Shown here one piece after another: positions 10,590 through 21,098 of a stretch of DNA of 64,000 bases; position 1 is the stretch's first letter, and the number at the start of each line of letters is the position of its first letter. Origin of the DNA: Pantoea anthophila (lineage in GTDB: Bacteria > Pseudomonadota > Gammaproteobacteria > Enterobacterales > Enterobacteriaceae). Position numbers and translations under genes: made by a program. The notes under the pieces were generated by a model that was not told where the DNA came from, made no database searches, and saw only the letters and a program-made list of their open reading frames with translations. Location: NCBI RefSeq assembly GCF_006494375.1, contig NZ_VHIZ01000052.1:62001-126000 (forward strand), in the 5' to 3' direction.

Positions 10590-11150
10590 CTATTCCGCCT
10601 TCAGCAGTGAGGTGACCAGAGCAATCACGTCTGTCACTTCATCCTGCGTCAGCGGGCCATCCTTCACAAATTTCACCGTACCCTGTCTATCCAGCACGAC
10701 GATGGCGGAGCTGCCCGGCTGCAGCTGCCAGGCGTGCTGCACATTGCCCTTGCTGTCGACGATAAACTGCGACCAGGGATACTGCTGCTTATTGGTTTCA
10801 ATGCTGCTGCGCACAAACATGCCGGTGCCGGGGATCGCATCATCGGTGTTAACTATGGTAGTGGTCTGATAGCGGTCATGCGGCAGCTTCGCGGCCTTAA
10901 TCGCCTCTATCAGCGCGGCGTTCATCTCTTTGGCGGAGGAGCGCCCGGCAATGTGCTGAATCACGCGAACTTTTCCACTCAGCTGCGCGCTATTCCAGTT
11001 TTTATAGCTAAACTTCTCCTGCTGCAGTATCAGCTCGCCTTTGTCGTTGACGCCCGTGGCGGGCACGCGGGAATCGAGCCTGAGGTCGTGGGCCATGACG
11101 CCCGCCGGCAGGAGTAATGACAGCGCCACGGCAGCCAGAATATTTCGCAT
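10590..11150 (-). CDS. ytfJ: YtfJ family periplasmic protein
   Basis: A 186-residue protein with a Sec signal peptide (MRNILAAVALSLLLPAGVMA) and a thioredoxin-like fold typical of the YtfJ family (PF09695). The family core is visible as KVRVIQHIAGRSSAKEMNA and AIVVLDRQGTVKFVKDGPLT. No CxxC redox pair is present, so a classic thiol-disulfide role is unlikely. Its function in E. coli is unknown. It converges with cysQ, and the start codon is followed upstream by the 315-base gap that carries the ytfK regulatory region. Confidence 0.95.
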   Translation of the reverse strand: MRNILAAVALSLLLPAGVMAHDLRLDSRVPATGVNDKGELILQQEKFSYKNWNSAQLSGKVRVIQHIAGRSSAKEMNAALIEAIKAAKLPHDRYQTTTIVNTDDAIPGTGMFVRSSIETNKQQYPWSQFIVDSKGNVQHAWQLQPGSSAIVVLDRQGTVKFVKDGPLTQDEVTDVIALVTSLLKAE

Positions 11151-11465
11151 CGCACTTTCCTTAAGTGATCAGACCAGTCAGTCATTTTACTGCAATAGTA
11201 AGCAGGGATGATGCGCCTGTCGTGGAAAGGTGTCAGGTTTGTTATGCCCGCCACAATTCCTTAACCAACGAAGGTTTATACTGTGTCATATGAGAGTCAT
11301 AACAGACTGTTCTGTAATGATGTGTCAACTCAGTAAAAAAATTCATTTTTCGGAACACCAGTAGTGTTCGGTGTTCTATAGTTATCGCGAATTCGCGCTT
11401 CATGGGCTGGTACCTACTTTGGAAACGGCGAAGCGTGCTTTAAAAATGTACAGGAGTCAGTCAGT
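11151..11465. other. Intergenic region between ytfJ and ytfK
   Basis: A 315-base stretch without a gene, upstream of both divergent genes. It holds the candidate Pho box (11283-11304), a possible -10 (TAATGA, 11315-11320), a GAACACC/GGTGTTC hairpin near 11353-11376 and the perfect palindrome CGCGAATTCGCG (11386-11397). The ytfK leader would be about 140 bases long and structured. Confidence 0.6.
11283..11304 (+). promoter_or_regulatory. Candidate PhoB box upstream of ytfK
   Basis: The sequence GTGTCAT-ATGA-GAGTCAT-AACA (11283-11304) matches the Pho box unit CTGTCAT in 6/7 and 5/7 positions with the canonical 4-base AT-rich spacer. A TAATGA -10-like hexamer begins 15 bases after the second repeat. 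ytfK belongs to the PhoB regulon in E. coli. Confidence 0.6.
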
Positions 11466-11672
11466 ATGAAAATCTTCCAGCGCTATAATCCGCTGCAAAT
11501 AGCGAAATATGTCAAAACGCTGTTCAAAGGAAGGTTGTATATCAAGGACGTTGGCGCGTTCGAGTTCGATAAAGGGAAGGTGTTAATCCCGCGCGTCAAA
11601 GACAAACAGCACCTGAGCGTGATGTCAGAAATTAACCGCCAGGTCGTTCGTCTCAAGCTTGAGTTCAACTAA
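11466..11672 (+). CDS. ytfK: YtfK, SpoT-interacting stress protein
   Basis: A 68-residue basic cytoplasmic protein, [20 protein letters not shown], closely matching E. coli YtfK. In E. coli YtfK interacts with SpoT and shifts it towards (p)ppGpp synthesis under phosphate and fatty-acid starvation; that is family knowledge. The ATG has a strong AGGAG site. The long leader with a Pho box agrees with control by phosphate. A short terminator hairpin follows, and ytfL converges on it. Confidence 0.95.
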   Translation: MKIFQRYNPLQIAKYVKTLFKGRLYIKDVGAFEFDKGKVLIPRVKDKQHLSVMSEINRQVVRLKLEFN

Positions 11673-11678
11673 TCAAAA

Positions 11679-11706
11679 GGGCGCCGATGGCGCCCTGAGT
11701 GTTTTG
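11679..11706 (+). terminator. Terminator after ytfK
   Basis: A 7-bp stem GGGCGCC / GGCGCCC (11679-11685 and 11689-11695) with a GAT loop is followed by TGAGTGTTTTG, an interrupted T-run. Confidence 0.7.
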
Positions 11707-11722
11707 TAAGCCAGACCCTTCG

Positions 11723-13051
11723 CTATCCCTGCTCGTCTTCGCTTTTTGTCATGCTCAGCACCGGCGGTCGTTCATCGATGCGGGTGACCAGCAGCTGATC
11801 GATCCGGTAGCTATCAATATCCACCACCTCGAACTTGTAGCCGGCAAACTTCACAAAGTCGGTTCGCTTCGGGATCTTACGCAGCATATACATCATAAAG
11901 CCGCCGATGGTTTCGTAGTTGCCTGACTGCGGGAAATCGTCGATATCCAGCACGCGCATCACGTCATCAATCGGCGTGCCGCCTTCGACCAGCCACGAGT
12001 TCTCATCACGCGCGACGATCTGCTCTTCCATGCCCTGACCGACCAGATCCCCCATCAGCGTGGTCATCACGTCGTTCAGAGTAATGATGCCCACCACCAG
12101 CGCATATTCGTTCATGATTACCGCAAAATCTTCACCGGCGGTTTTGAAACTTTCCAGCGCTTCGGAGAGGGTCAGCGTATCCGGCACAATCAGCGCAGAA
12201 CGAATCTGCAGGCCGCTGTTCAGCGCCATACTCTGGTTGCCCAGCACGCGCAGCAGCAGCTCTTTGGAGTCGACATAGCCGACGATATGGTCGATATCCC
12301 CGCTGCAGACTAAAAACTTGGAGTGCGGATGTTCGGCGATTTTGCTCTTGAGGCTGGCCTCATCTTCATGCAGATCAAACCAGACGATGTTCTCACGCGA
12401 GGTCATGGAGGAGGGAACGGTTCGCGACTCCAGCTCAAACACGTTTTCAATCAGCTCATGCTCCTGCTTACGCAGCACGCCCGCCAGCGCACCGGCTTCC
12501 ACCACCGCGTAAATATCATCGGAGGTGATGTCATCTTTACGCACCATTGGCAGCTTGAAGAGGCGGAAGAAGACGTTAGCCAGACCGTTAAACAGCCAGA
12601 CCAGCGGACGCATCACCAGCAGGCAGAAACGCATCGGATTGATGATGCGCAGCGCGATGGTTTCGGGGGCGACCATTCCAACCCGCTTTGGGGTTAAGTC
12701 GGCGAACAGGATAAACAGGCTGGTCACGATGGTGAAGGAGCAGATAAAGCTGAGCTGCTCAGCCAGTTCCGGCGGGACGAAGCGGCTGAAGAGGCCGCTG
12801 AAGACCGGTGAAAAGGCAGCGTCACCGACGATACCGCCGAGGATGGCGACGGCGTTAAGGCCAATCTGGACGACGGTAAAAAACATACCCGGCGTTTCCT
12901 GCATTTTCAGGACGCGCTGCGCGTTAACATTGCCTTCATCGGCGAGCAGTTTCAGTTTGATCTTGCGGGCGGCTGCCAGCGAGATCTCCGACAGAGAGAA
13001 AAAAGCACTGACGACAATCAGTAAAAGAATGACAAGTAAGCTATCTAACAT
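11723..13051 (-). CDS. ytfL: YtfL (PaeA), CNNM/CorC-family inner-membrane exporter
   Basis: A 442-residue inner-membrane protein of the hemolysin C/CorC (UPF0053) family. The N-terminal DUF21 domain has four hydrophobic segments in residues 1-180, starting LLVILLLIVVSAFFSLSEIS. A CBS pair follows (about 200-345, including VIMNEYALVVGIITLNDVMT) and then a CorC/HlyC C-terminal domain. E. coli YtfL (PaeA) has been reported to export putrescine and cadaverine, protecting against polyamine stress. In E. coli the neighbour is msrA; here no msrA lies between ytfL and tamA. Confidence 0.95.
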   Translation of the reverse strand: MLDSLLVILLLIVVSAFFSLSEISLAAARKIKLKLLADEGNVNAQRVLKMQETPGMFFTVVQIGLNAVAILGGIVGDAAFSPVFSGLFSRFVPPELAEQLSFICSFTIVTSLFILFADLTPKRVGMVAPETIALRIINPMRFCLLVMRPLVWLFNGLANVFFRLFKLPMVRKDDITSDDIYAVVEAGALAGVLRKQEHELIENVFELESRTVPSSMTSRENIVWFDLHEDEASLKSKIAEHPHSKFLVCSGDIDHIVGYVDSKELLLRVLGNQSMALNSGLQIRSALIVPDTLTLSEALESFKTAGEDFAVIMNEYALVVGIITLNDVMTTLMGDLVGQGMEEQIVARDENSWLVEGGTPIDDVMRVLDIDDFPQSGNYETIGGFMMYMLRKIPKRTDFVKFAGYKFEVVDIDSYRIDQLLVTRIDERPPVLSMTKSEDEQG

Positions 13052-13543
13052 AAGTGATCCAAAGGGTTATCCACTTGTCATTTTTGGCCTGGGCAGCGTG
13101 AGCAAGCGCGAACGGGGCGGTTACTCGTTAAACAGGGCTATCCGTGCCAAAAATGTCTGCGCCAGTTCGACAGGCTGAACGCTGCCGGGGCAGAAATGAA
13201 AACAGGCGGGATGCCTGTGGCTGCAGATTATAGCAGGAGCGCTTATCTGGCCGCCAGAGGGCAAACCGCCGGTTCGGGCGGCATTCACGGTCAGGGCGGT
13301 CAGTAGCCCGCTCAGATTTCTCTGAGTGACTCTATCAGGCGGGATCATTCCCCGTCGCAGGAGTTGTATCGATCTCCTCATTTACCGACAATAGCCCGGA
13401 TATTTGACTTAGATGTTACTGCTACGCCGCCATTTGGCATAAAGTGCGGCTATGATAGGGGTGTTGCCGTTGCGGTAGTGCGGGCAAAGATGATTAATAA
13501 GCGCCCCGCGGAAAAGGGGCCGGCATGATTAACAGGAGTACAG
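13052..13543. other. Intergenic region between divergent ytfL and tamA
   Basis: A 492-base stretch with no convincing gene. It occupies the position of msrA in E. coli, but I find no methionine sulfoxide reductase motif (GCFWG) in any frame. The tamA-proximal end has AT-rich -10-like sequence (TATGAT near 13451) and the hairpin CCCCGCGGAAAAGGGG just before tamA. The open frames here are short and lack family features. Confidence 0.6.
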
Positions 13544-15283
13544 GTGCCACGATTTCATATTTATTGCATGGCTGGCCTGCTGCTTGCTGCGCCTGCCCTT
13601 GAGGCGGCGACTGTGCGATTACAGGTAGACGGCTTAACCGGGGATCTGCAGCGAAATGTCAGAGCACGCCTCTCCACCATCGGCAGCGATGAAGTCTCCA
13701 ATGATGGTCGCTTTCGTGCCCGCGTCTCTGTCGCGATAAAAGAAGGCCTGCGCGCGCTGGGTTATTACGAACCTGAGATCGACTTTGAATCCCGTCCTGC
13801 CCCCGCGCAGGGGGGACGGCCGGTGCTGATTGCGCACGTGAAACCGGGTCCGCCGGTTAAAATCGGCGGCAGCACCATCGTGCTGGAAGGGGATGCCCGC
13901 AATGATGCCGACTACAAAGAGTGGATAGCCCAGGGGCGTCCCAAAGTCGGCACGCAGCTTAACCACGGGCAGTACGATCGCTTTAAAAGCGGCTTCTCGA
14001 ATCTCGCGCTGCGCAACGGCTACTTCGATGGCACCTTTAAAAAAAGCCAGCTGGGGGTGTCGGTCGAGCGGCATGAAGCGTTCTGGGATATCGACTACGA
14101 CAGTGGTGAGCGTTACCGTTTTGGCGACGTGACGTTTCAGGGCTCGCAGATTCGCGAAGCGTACCTGCAGAACCTGGTGCCGTTTGAAAAGGGCGACTAC
14201 TACAGCTCGCGCGATCTGGCTGAACTGAACCGTCGCCTCTCCGCCACCGGCTGGTTTAACTCCGTGGTCGTTGCACCAGAGTTCAGCAAAGGCCGGAAAA
14301 CAAAAGTGCTGCCGCTGAATGCCGTGATGTCGCCGCGCACCGAAAACACCATCGAAACCGGGGTCGGCTACTCCACCGACGTCGGCCCGCGCCTGAAAGG
14401 CACCTGGAAAAAGCCGTGGGTTAACGACAGAGGCCACAGCCTGGCGGCCAGCGCCTACATTTCCGCGCCGGAACAGCAGGTCGATCTCAGCTACAAAGTG
14501 CCCCTGCTGAAAAGCCCGCTGGAGCAGTACTACACCTTCTCCGGCGGCCTGAAGCGCACCGACCTCAATGACACCAAAGCCGACACCACGACGCTGGCGA
14601 TGTCGCGCAACTGGGACAGCAGCAGCGGCTGGCAGAAAGCGGTCAACCTGCGCTGGAGCCTGGATCACTTTACTCAGGGCAGCGTGACCAATACCACCAT
14701 GCTGCTCTATCCCGGCGTCAGCGTAAACCGCACCCGCTCGCGTGGCGGCCTGATGCCGACCTGGGGCGACTCTCAGCGCTACTCAGCGGACGTCTCCGAT
14801 ACCACCTGGGGTTCAGACGTTGACTTCCTGATTTTGCAGGCGCAGAACGTCTGGATCCGTACCCTCGGCGACAGCCACCGCTTTGTGGCGCGCGGCAATC
14901 TTGGCTGGATTGAAACCAACGACTTTGAAAAAGTCCCGCCGGATCTGCGCTTCTTTGCCGGTGGTGACCGCAGTATTCGTGGCTACAAATATAAGAACAT
15001 CTCACCGCGTGATGAGGATGGCAAACTCACCGGTGCGTCAAAACTGGCCACCGGCTCGCTGGAGTATCAGTACAACGTCAGCGGCAAATGGTGGGGAGCG
15101 GTATTTGTCGACTCCGGTGAAGCGGTCAACGACATCAAACAGAGTAACGTGAAAACCGGTGCGGGCGTCGGCGTGCGCTGGTCGTCACCGGTGGGTCCCA
15201 TCAAATTAGACATCGCCAGACCTATTGGGGATGACGATGCACATGGACTGCAATTTTATATAGGACTGGGGCCAGAACTATGA
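13544..15283 (+). CDS. tamA: TamA, outer-membrane subunit of the translocation and assembly module
   Basis: A 579-residue Omp85-family protein. A signal peptide (residues 1 to about 21, ending LEA) precedes three POTRA domains (about 22-265) and a 16-strand beta-barrel. The loop-6 signature appears as [10 protein letters not shown] near residue 478, and the C-terminal strand ends [12 protein letters not shown]. TamA works with the inner-membrane TamB to move lipids, and by earlier reports some autotransporters, to the outer membrane. Translation starts at GTG 13544 behind ACAGGAGTACAG; this agrees with the family N-terminus. The stop codon overlaps the tamB start (ATGA), so the two subunits are translationally coupled. 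Confidence 0.97.
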   Translation: MPRFHIYCMAGLLLAAPALEAATVRLQVDGLTGDLQRNVRARLSTIGSDEVSNDGRFRARVSVAIKEGLRALGYYEPEIDFESRPAPAQGGRPVLIAHVKPGPPVKIGGSTIVLEGDARNDADYKEWIAQGRPKVGTQLNHGQYDRFKSGFSNLALRNGYFDGTFKKSQLGVSVERHEAFWDIDYDSGERYRFGDVTFQGSQIREAYLQNLVPFEKGDYYSSRDLAELNRRLSATGWFNSVVVAPEFSKGRKTKVLPLNAVMSPRTENTIETGVGYSTDVGPRLKGTWKKPWVNDRGHSLAASAYISAPEQQVDLSYKVPLLKSPLEQYYTFSGGLKRTDLNDTKADTTTLAMSRNWDSSSGWQKAVNLRWSLDHFTQGSVTNTTMLLYPGVSVNRTRSRGGLMPTWGDSQRYSADVSDTTWGSDVDFLILQAQNVWIRTLGDSHRFVARGNLGWIETNDFEKVPPDLRFFAGGDRSIRGYKYKNISPRDEDGKLTGASKLATGSLEYQYNVSGKWWGAVFVDSGEAVNDIKQSNVKTGAGVGVRWSSPVGPIKLDIARPIGDDDAHGLQFYIGLGPEL

Positions 15284-18200
15284 AGCTGTGGAAAAAGGTC
15301 CTCATCGGCATCCTGATCTTTCTGGTGCTGCTGCTGGGTGGGGTGGCATTTTTAATCGGCACCACGCCGGGGCTGCATCTGGTGCTGAATGGCGCGTCGC
15401 GCTGGGTACCGGGCCTGTCAATCAAACAGGTCGAGGGCGGCTGGCGTAACCTGACCCTGAGCGGTCTGCGTTACGAAATGCCTGGCGTCAGTGTGGATGC
15501 CGGGCAGATCCATCTGGCGGTGAACCTTAACTGCCTGCTGCATTCGTCGGTCTGCGTGAATGATATCTCCCTGCGTGATATCAGCGTGGTGGTCGACAGT
15601 AAAAAGATGACGCCTGCCGCGCCAGCGCCGGAAGAGGAGAGCGGCTCGACCAACCTCAGCACGCCCTATCCGATTACGCTGCGCCATCTTGGCCTGCACA
15701 ATATCAATGTCAAAGTGGATGACACCGCGATTTCGCTGCTCGACTTTACCACCGGTCTGCAGTGGCAGGATCGTGCGCTGACGCTCAATCCTACTCATAT
15801 TCAAAGCCTGCTGATTGCGCTGCCGAAAGCAGCCAAAGTCGTGAACGAACAGGTGGTGGAGCCGAAAGTTCAGCAGCCGCATCCGGCTGAGAAACCGCTG
15901 GGTGAAACGCTGCGGGCGATGTTTGCACAACCGCTGCTGCCTGCGCTGCCCGATTTCCGTCTGCCGCTGGATATCGACATTCAGCAGATCCTGGGAGAAC
16001 AGCTGCGCATCACCGGCGACACCGATATTTCGGTCAGCCGCCTGCTGATGAAAGCGAAAACTGCCGACCGGCAGATGCAGCTGACCACGCTGGAGGTTGA
16101 CTCTGACCTCGGCAATCTCAGAGGCAGCGGGCAGGCGACGCTGGCCGATAACTGGCCGGTCGATTTTGCCCTGAACGGCACGGTCAACACCGATCCGGTC
16201 AAAGGCGAAAAGATTGCGCTGAAACTTAACGGCGCGATGCGCGACGAGCTGAAGCTGGCGCTGAACCTCTCCGGCCCGGTGGATGCACAGCTCAGCGCCG
16301 CGACCCAGCTGGCGGTGGCGGGGCTGCCGCTGTCGCTGCAGCTGACCAGCCCGAAACTGCGCTGGCCGCTGACAGGCCCGGTCGCCTATCAGGCCGATAA
16401 TCTGGACTATCAGTTCAAAGGCAAAGCCACCGACTATGTGATGTCACTGCAGACCGCCGTGAAGGGGGAGTCGGTGCCACCGGCGACCGTTTCACTGACC
16501 GGTAAAGGCAACGTTGAGCAGTTCAGTCTCGATCGCCTGCGCGTGGCTGCGCTGCAGGGCAACATCGACCTTACTGCGCTGGTGGACTGGAGCAAGGCGA
16601 TCAGCTGGCGCAGCGAACTGACGCTGGCGGGGATCAATACGGCTAAACAGTATCCCGACTGGCCGGCGCGGCTGGATGGCAAAATCACCACCCGCGGCAG
16701 TCTCTATGGCGGCAGCTGGCAGCTGAGCGTGCCGCAGCTGCAGCTGAAAGGGAATGTGAAACAGAACGCCGTCACCGCAGATGGCTCCCTGACCGGCAAC
16801 AGCTACAACCAGTGGACGGTGCCGGGCATTAAGCTGGCACTGGGGCGCAACCAGCTGGATGTCAAAGGGTCGCTGGGCGACCGTCTGGATCTGGATGCCA
16901 GCATCAATGCGCCGCAGCTCGACAATGCGCTTCCCGGTCTGGGCGGCGTCGTCAACGGGGCCATCAAAGCGCGCGGCACCCTGAAGGCACCGCAGCTGCT
17001 GGCCGATCTCAATGGCCGGGGCCTGCGCTGGCAGCAGATGCGGATTAATCACGTTACGCTCAAGGGCGACGTGCGCTCTGACGAACAGGTGGCGGGCAAA
17101 CTGCAGCTGCGCGTCGAACAGCTGCAGCAGGATGCGCTGAACATCAGCCTGCTGACCCTGAATGCCGACGGCAATGAGCAGCAGCATCAGCTGAAACTCA
17201 ACGTGCAGGGCAAACCGGTCTCCGGCCAGCTGGCGCTCAACGGCAGCTTTGATCGCCAGACGCAGCGCTGGCGAGGGTCGCTGAACGACACCCACTTCGA
17301 TACGCCGGTGGGCGAATGGCGACTGACCCGTGCGATGGCCATCGACTATCTCAACAGCCGTCAGACGGCGACCATCGGACCGCACTGCTGGCAGAACCCC
17401 AATGCCCGCCTCTGCGTACCGGAACCGGTTGAAGCGGGCCCGGAGGGGCATGCCCATGTGGTGCTGAACCGCTTTGACCTGGCGATGGTGAAACCCTTTA
17501 TGCCGGATGCCACCCAGCTCAGCGGCCTGTTCAGCGGCGACGTGCGCGTCAACTGGACGGCTGACGGGGCGCTGCCGACCGGAACGGTCGCGCTGAAGGG
17601 TAACGGCGTCAAGGTGGTGCAGGATGTGCAGGGCAATAACCTGCCAGTCGCCTTTGATACGCTGAACCTCAATGCCGCACTGCGAAACGGTCGCGCGCAG
17701 CTCGACTGGCTGATCCGCATTGCCGGTAACGGGCAGCTGGATGGCAACGTGCAGATCGACGATCCGCAAAGCCGCCGCACGCTGGGCGGTAACGTCAACA
17801 TCCGCAACGTCTCACTGGCGATGCTCAACCCGGCGCTGATGCAGGGCGAGAAGATCAAAGGCAGCCTCAACAGCAGCCTGCGTCTTGGCGGCAGCGTGCA
17901 GCAGCCGCAGGTCTATGGCCAGCTTGGCCTGACCGGGGTGGATGTGGATGGCAACTTTATGCCGGTTGACCTCACGGCCGCCAGCCTCAACCTGGTGTTC
18001 AATGGCATGAGCTCCACCCTGAACGGGCTGGTGCAGACCAGCCAGGGCAACATCAACCTCAGCGGTAATGCGGACTGGAGCCAGCTCGACAACTGGCGCG
18101 CCCGCGTCGCCGCGCAGGGCAGCCGGGTTCGCGTCACGGTGCCGCCGATGGTGCGCATGGATGTCTCGCCGGATCTGGTCTTTGAAGCGACGCCTGCCGC

Positions 18201-19047
18201 CTTTAACCTCGATGGACGGGTCGATATTCCGTGGGCGCGCATCACGGTGCAGGAAGTACCGGAGAGCGCCACGGGCGTTTCGTCGGATGAGGTGATGCTG
18301 GATAAACAGCTGAAGCCGATTGCGCCACAGACCGCGGCGATTCCGATCAACAGTAATCTGGTGATCCATGTCGGCAACGATGTGCGCCTCTCCGCCTTTG
18401 GTCTGAAAGCGCGACTGAATGGCGACCTGAAGCTGGTGCAGGATCGGTCGGGCCTCGGCTTGAACGGTCAGATCAACATCCCGTCCGGCCGCTTCCACGC
18501 TTACGGTCAGGATCTGATCGTGCGTAAAGGTGAACTGCAGTTCGCCGGCCCGCCGGATCAGCCCTACATCAACCTGGAGGCGATCCGTAACCCGGATGCC
18601 ACCGAAGATGGCGTCACCGCGGGTCTGCGCGTCACCGGCCTGGCGGATGAGCCGAAAGCGGAGGTCTTCTCCGATCCGGCGATGTCGCAGCAGGAGGCGC
18701 TTTCTTACCTGCTGCGCGGTCAGGGACTCGGCAAAGATGGCGACAGTAATGCCCTCACTTCTGCGCTTGTGGGCTTAGGGGTTGCACAAAGTGGGCAGGT
18801 TGTGGGTAAAATCGGGGAGACTTTCGGTGTCAGTAATCTGGCTCTTGATACTGCGGGTGTTGGCGACAGCCAGCAGGTGCAGGTCAGCGGCTATGTACTG
18901 CCGGGTCTGCAGGTAAAATACGGTGTTGGCATATTTGATTCACTGGCGACGTTAACCTTGCGTTACCGCCTGATGCCCAAACTCTATCTGGAAGCCGTGT
19001 CCGGTGTGGATCAGGCTCTCGATTTGCTCTATCAGTTTGAGTTTTAG
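15280..19047 (+). CDS. tamB: TamB, periplasm-spanning subunit of the translocation and assembly module
   Basis: A 1255-residue AsmA-like bridge protein, close to the E. coli length of 1259. An N-terminal signal anchor (residues 6-27, [20 protein letters not shown]) holds it in the inner membrane. The rest is repetitive beta-taco sequence with many LxGxxxL-type strands, typical of lipid-transfer bridges. The conserved C-terminal DUF490/TamB domain (about 900-1255) includes [20 protein letters not shown] and ends in [20 protein letters not shown]. It starts within the tamA stop codon and is followed 2 bases later by ytfP, so tamA-tamB-ytfP is one operon. Confidence 0.97.
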   Translation: MKLWKKVLIGILIFLVLLLGGVAFLIGTTPGLHLVLNGASRWVPGLSIKQVEGGWRNLTLSGLRYEMPGVSVDAGQIHLAVNLNCLLHSSVCVNDISLRDISVVVDSKKMTPAAPAPEEESGSTNLSTPYPITLRHLGLHNINVKVDDTAISLLDFTTGLQWQDRALTLNPTHIQSLLIALPKAAKVVNEQVVEPKVQQPHPAEKPLGETLRAMFAQPLLPALPDFRLPLDIDIQQILGEQLRITGDTDISVSRLLMKAKTADRQMQLTTLEVDSDLGNLRGSGQATLADNWPVDFALNGTVNTDPVKGEKIALKLNGAMRDELKLALNLSGPVDAQLSAATQLAVAGLPLSLQLTSPKLRWPLTGPVAYQADNLDYQFKGKATDYVMSLQTAVKGESVPPATVSLTGKGNVEQFSLDRLRVAALQGNIDLTALVDWSKAISWRSELTLAGINTAKQYPDWPARLDGKITTRGSLYGGSWQLSVPQLQLKGNVKQNAVTADGSLTGNSYNQWTVPGIKLALGRNQLDVKGSLGDRLDLDASINAPQLDNALPGLGGVVNGAIKARGTLKAPQLLADLNGRGLRWQQMRINHVTLKGDVRSDEQVAGKLQLRVEQLQQDALNISLLTLNADGNEQQHQLKLNVQGKPVSGQLALNGSFDRQTQRWRGSLNDTHFDTPVGEWRLTRAMAIDYLNSRQTATIGPHCWQNPNARLCVPEPVEAGPEGHAHVVLNRFDLAMVKPFMPDATQLSGLFSGDVRVNWTADGALPTGTVALKGNGVKVVQDVQGNNLPVAFDTLNLNAALRNGRAQLDWLIRIAGNGQLDGNVQIDDPQSRRTLGGNVNIRNVSLAMLNPALMQGEKIKGSLNSSLRLGGSVQQPQVYGQLGLTGVDVDGNFMPVDLTAASLNLVFNGMSSTLNGLVQTSQGNINLSGNADWSQLDNWRARVAAQGSRVRVTVPPMVRMDVSPDLVFEATPAAFNLDGRVDIPWARITVQEVPESATGVSSDEVMLDKQLKPIAPQTAAIPINSNLVIHVGNDVRLSAFGLKARLNGDLKLVQDRSGLGLNGQINIPSGRFHAYGQDLIVRKGELQFAGPPDQPYINLEAIRNPDATEDGVTAGLRVTGLADEPKAEVFSDPAMSQQEALSYLLRGQGLGKDGDSNALTSALVGLGVAQSGQVVGKIGETFGVSNLALDTAGVGDSQQVQVSGYVLPGLQVKYGVGIFDSLATLTLRYRLMPKLYLEAVSGVDQALDLLYQFEF

Positions 19048-19049
19048 CA

Positions 19050-19403
19050 ATGCGAATAATTGTCTACGGCAGTTTACGGCGCAAACAGGGAAACAGTCAC
19101 TGGATGACGAATGCGCAGTGGCTGGGTGATCACCAGATTGAAGGCTTTGAGCTTTACAGTCTGGGCCATTATCCCGGCGTTATTGAGGGCAACGGCGCGG
19201 TACAGTGTGAAGTGTACCGCATTGATGCCTCAACCCTTGCGGAGCTGGATGCGCTTCGCACCAAAGGGGGAGAGTACAAACGTTTTCTGACTCAGACGCC
19301 GTTTGGCAGTGCATGGCTTTATGTCTATCAACGCTCAGTGGCAGGACGCCAGCGCATTACGAGCGGCGACTGGCTGAAGCGCGATGCGGAGCCAGAGGCC
19401 TGA
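19050..19403 (+). CDS. ytfP: YtfP, gamma-glutamylcyclotransferase-like (GGCT/AIG2) protein
   Basis: A 117-residue cytoplasmic protein of the GGCT-like superfamily. The signature YGSLRRKQGN (residues 5-14) forms the substrate-binding loop, and the acidic segment TLAELDALRTKGGEYKR supplies the family's usual catalytic glutamate region. The activity of the enterobacterial protein is not established. It begins 2 bases after tamB and closes the tamAB-ytfP operon, as in E. coli. A strong terminator follows. Confidence 0.94.
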   Translation: MRIIVYGSLRRKQGNSHWMTNAQWLGDHQIEGFELYSLGHYPGVIEGNGAVQCEVYRIDASTLAELDALRTKGGEYKRFLTQTPFGSAWLYVYQRSVAGRQRITSGDWLKRDAEPEA

Positions 19404-19410
19404 ACAAAAA

Positions 19411-19440
19411 CACCGTCCTGATGGACGGTGTTTTTTTTTT
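19411..19440 (+). terminator. Intrinsic terminator after ytfP, bidirectional with ppa
   Basis: An 8-bp stem CACCGTCC / GGACGGTG (19411-19418 and 19423-19430) with a TGAT loop is followed by ten T residues. Five A residues precede it, so it may also terminate ppa on the other strand. Confidence 0.95.
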
Positions 19441-19463
19441 CGACTCACAAACGGGCAGCAGGC

Positions 19464-19994
19464 TTATTTCTTCTGTGCGCGCTCGAAAGAGGAGATGATT
19501 TCGGCTTTCGCGGCTTCGGCGTTGTCCCAGCCATCCACTTTCACCCATTTGCCTTTTTCCAGATCTTTGTAGTGCTCAAAGAAGTGGGTGATCTGCGCAC
19601 GCAGCAGCTCTGGCAGGTCGTTCACATCTTTGATGTGATCGTACTCTTTAGAGAGTTTGGTGTGCGGCACGGCAACCAGTTTGGCATCTTCGCCAGACTC
19701 GTCGGTCATTTTCAGTACGCCAACCGGACGGCAGCGGATCACGGAGCCCGGTACCAGTGGGTACGGGGTCGGAACCAGTACGTCAACCGGGTCACCATCC
19801 AGAGAGAGGGTGTGGTTGATATAGCCGTAGTTGCACGGATAGAACATCGCGGTAGACATGAAACGGTCTACAAACAGGGCACCAGACTCTTTATCAACTT
19901 CATATTTGATCGGATCAGCATTCGCTGGGATCTCAATGACAACGTAGATATCTTCTGGCAGGTCTTTACCTGCTGGCACCTGGTTCAAACTCAT
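19464..19994 (-). CDS. ppa: Soluble inorganic pyrophosphatase
   Basis: A 176-residue family I pyrophosphatase that hydrolyses PPi to two phosphates and drives biosynthetic reactions. The PPase signature [14 protein letters not shown] with its metal-binding aspartates is intact, as are the substrate-binding KYEVDKESG and [14 protein letters not shown] motifs. Length and sequence are as in E. coli. The start codon ATG at 19994 ([16 protein letters not shown]) is the family start. It shares a terminator with the convergent ytfP. Confidence 0.99.
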   Translation of the reverse strand: MSLNQVPAGKDLPEDIYVVIEIPANADPIKYEVDKESGALFVDRFMSTAMFYPCNYGYINHTLSLDGDPVDVLVPTPYPLVPGSVIRCRPVGVLKMTDESGEDAKLVAVPHTKLSKEYDHIKDVNDLPELLRAQITHFFEHYKDLEKGKWVKVDGWDNAEAAKAEIISSFERAQKK

Positions 19995-20094
19995 CGGGTA
20001 TTCCTTCAGTAGTCGTATGTTGAGTGTCGGCTATTATAGCCAACTGACTCTGAAAGTATGCCCTCTTTTTGGCGTTTCGGAATGCGCCCTAAGG

Positions 20095-20544
20095 CTACTT
20101 CGCCGACACCAACAGCGAAACGATTCCTGCGGCTATCAGTGGCCCTACCGGCACGCCACGGAAGAACGCCACGCCAATCACCGTACCAATCAGCAGGCCC
20201 CCGATAACCGACGGCTGAACGCTCATAAAACTGACGCCACGACCGCCGAGCCAGGCCACAAAAATGCCCACCAGGATAGCCACAATCGACTTCCAGCTGG
20301 CAAAGGATTTGATCAGCGCAGCGGCCGGCAGAGAGCCGCTGGCCAGCGGGGCCATCACGGCCACCGTCAGGATAATGATGCCTAAGGTAATGCCCTGTTT
20401 TTCCACGTAGGGAAAGAACTGTGCCAGCGGGGTTACTTTGATTGCCAGCAGCACCAGAATCGACAGGGTGACCGCGTTGTTGTGCACGAAATAACTCAGC
20501 ACGGCGAGGCCAATCAGAATAAGCGTTGAAGCGTAAGCGGCCAT
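20095..20544 (-). CDS. DUF441 family inner-membrane protein, YeaL-like
   Basis: A 149-residue hydrophobic protein with four to five membrane segments, starting [20 protein letters not shown] and including VKTPLAQ-like ([17 protein letters not shown]) and [11 protein letters not shown] motifs typical of DUF441 (UPF0756). E. coli YeaL belongs to the family; its function is unknown. It lies between ppa and an LprI-like gene, where E. coli carries the ytfQRT-yjfF galactofuranose transporter, so the gene is not at its E. coli position. A GGAGAAACC ribosome site precedes the ATG. Confidence 0.9.
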   Translation of the reverse strand: MAAYASTLILIGLAVLSYFVHNNAVTLSILVLLAIKVTPLAQFFPYVEKQGITLGIIILTVAVMAPLASGSLPAAALIKSFASWKSIVAILVGIFVAWLGGRGVSFMSVQPSVIGGLLIGTVIGVAFFRGVPVGPLIAAGIVSLLVSAK

Positions 20545-20603
20545 GGTTTCTCCCTGAAGGTCAGTAAACGCGCCAGCCTCAGCCAGCGCAAAATCGGGTC
20601 AGA

Positions 20604-21014
20604 TCAGCAGTCGTCGGGGTTAGCGCAGCTGCCCCTTGCCATCGCCTGCAGCATCTGCGCCTGATTGCGCACCAGGCTCAGACGCTGGGCGCTCAGCGCC
20701 ACGCTGCCCAGAGAGCCCTGTGAACTGAGCTGGCTGTAGCCCGCCTCAAGCCAGCTGTCCCGATAGCTCAGCCAGGCGCGCTGAGCGGCACGCAGTTTAT
20801 CCCGGGGGTCGCCGTTGAGGGTTTTCATCAACCTGCCGTACTCCTTATTCATCGCCTGATCCCAGGCCTGAGTGGCGGCAGCGTAACACTGGTTCATGTC
20901 CAGCGTGGTCCGGGCGTTATTCAGGCAGCGGTCGAGCGAGGCATCTGACAGCAGATCCCCCGCTATCGTTATCGTGCTGGTCAGCAGCAGCATCAGAAAC
21001 AGGCCTGCTTTCAT
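20604..21014 (-). CDS. LprI/DUF1311-family secreted protein, possible lysozyme inhibitor
   Basis: A 136-residue protein with a signal peptide (MKAGLFLMLLLTSTITIAG) and a DUF1311 (LprI-type) domain. Family landmarks are CLNNARTTLDMNQCYAAATQ, a helix with the pair of Cys residues, and LRAAQRAWLSYRDSWLEAGY. The C-terminus adds two more Cys residues (GSCANPDDC). Mycobacterial LprI inhibits host lysozyme; whether this protein does so is not known. It lies 59 bases downstream of no partner and upstream of the DUF441 gene on the same strand, so the two may be co-transcribed. Confidence 0.82.
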   Translation of the reverse strand: MKAGLFLMLLLTSTITIAGDLLSDASLDRCLNNARTTLDMNQCYAAATQAWDQAMNKEYGRLMKTLNGDPRDKLRAAQRAWLSYRDSWLEAGYSQLSSQGSLGSVALSAQRLSLVRNQAQMLQAMARGSCANPDDC

Positions 21015-21098
21015 CGTGTTTCTCCGGGTCGGGGATAAGCGGCGATTAGCTTGATTGATGTTTCCGTGATGATCAAGCTGTTAACACTCAATCAGGGT

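Noticed and set aside
13634-14668. 344-residue open frame antisense to tamA
   Set aside because: Shadow of the tamA coding frame; no recognisable motif or start signal.
16492-17769. 425-residue open frame antisense to tamB
   Set aside because: It mirrors the repetitive tamB sequence; its composition is that of a shadow frame and it has no family features.
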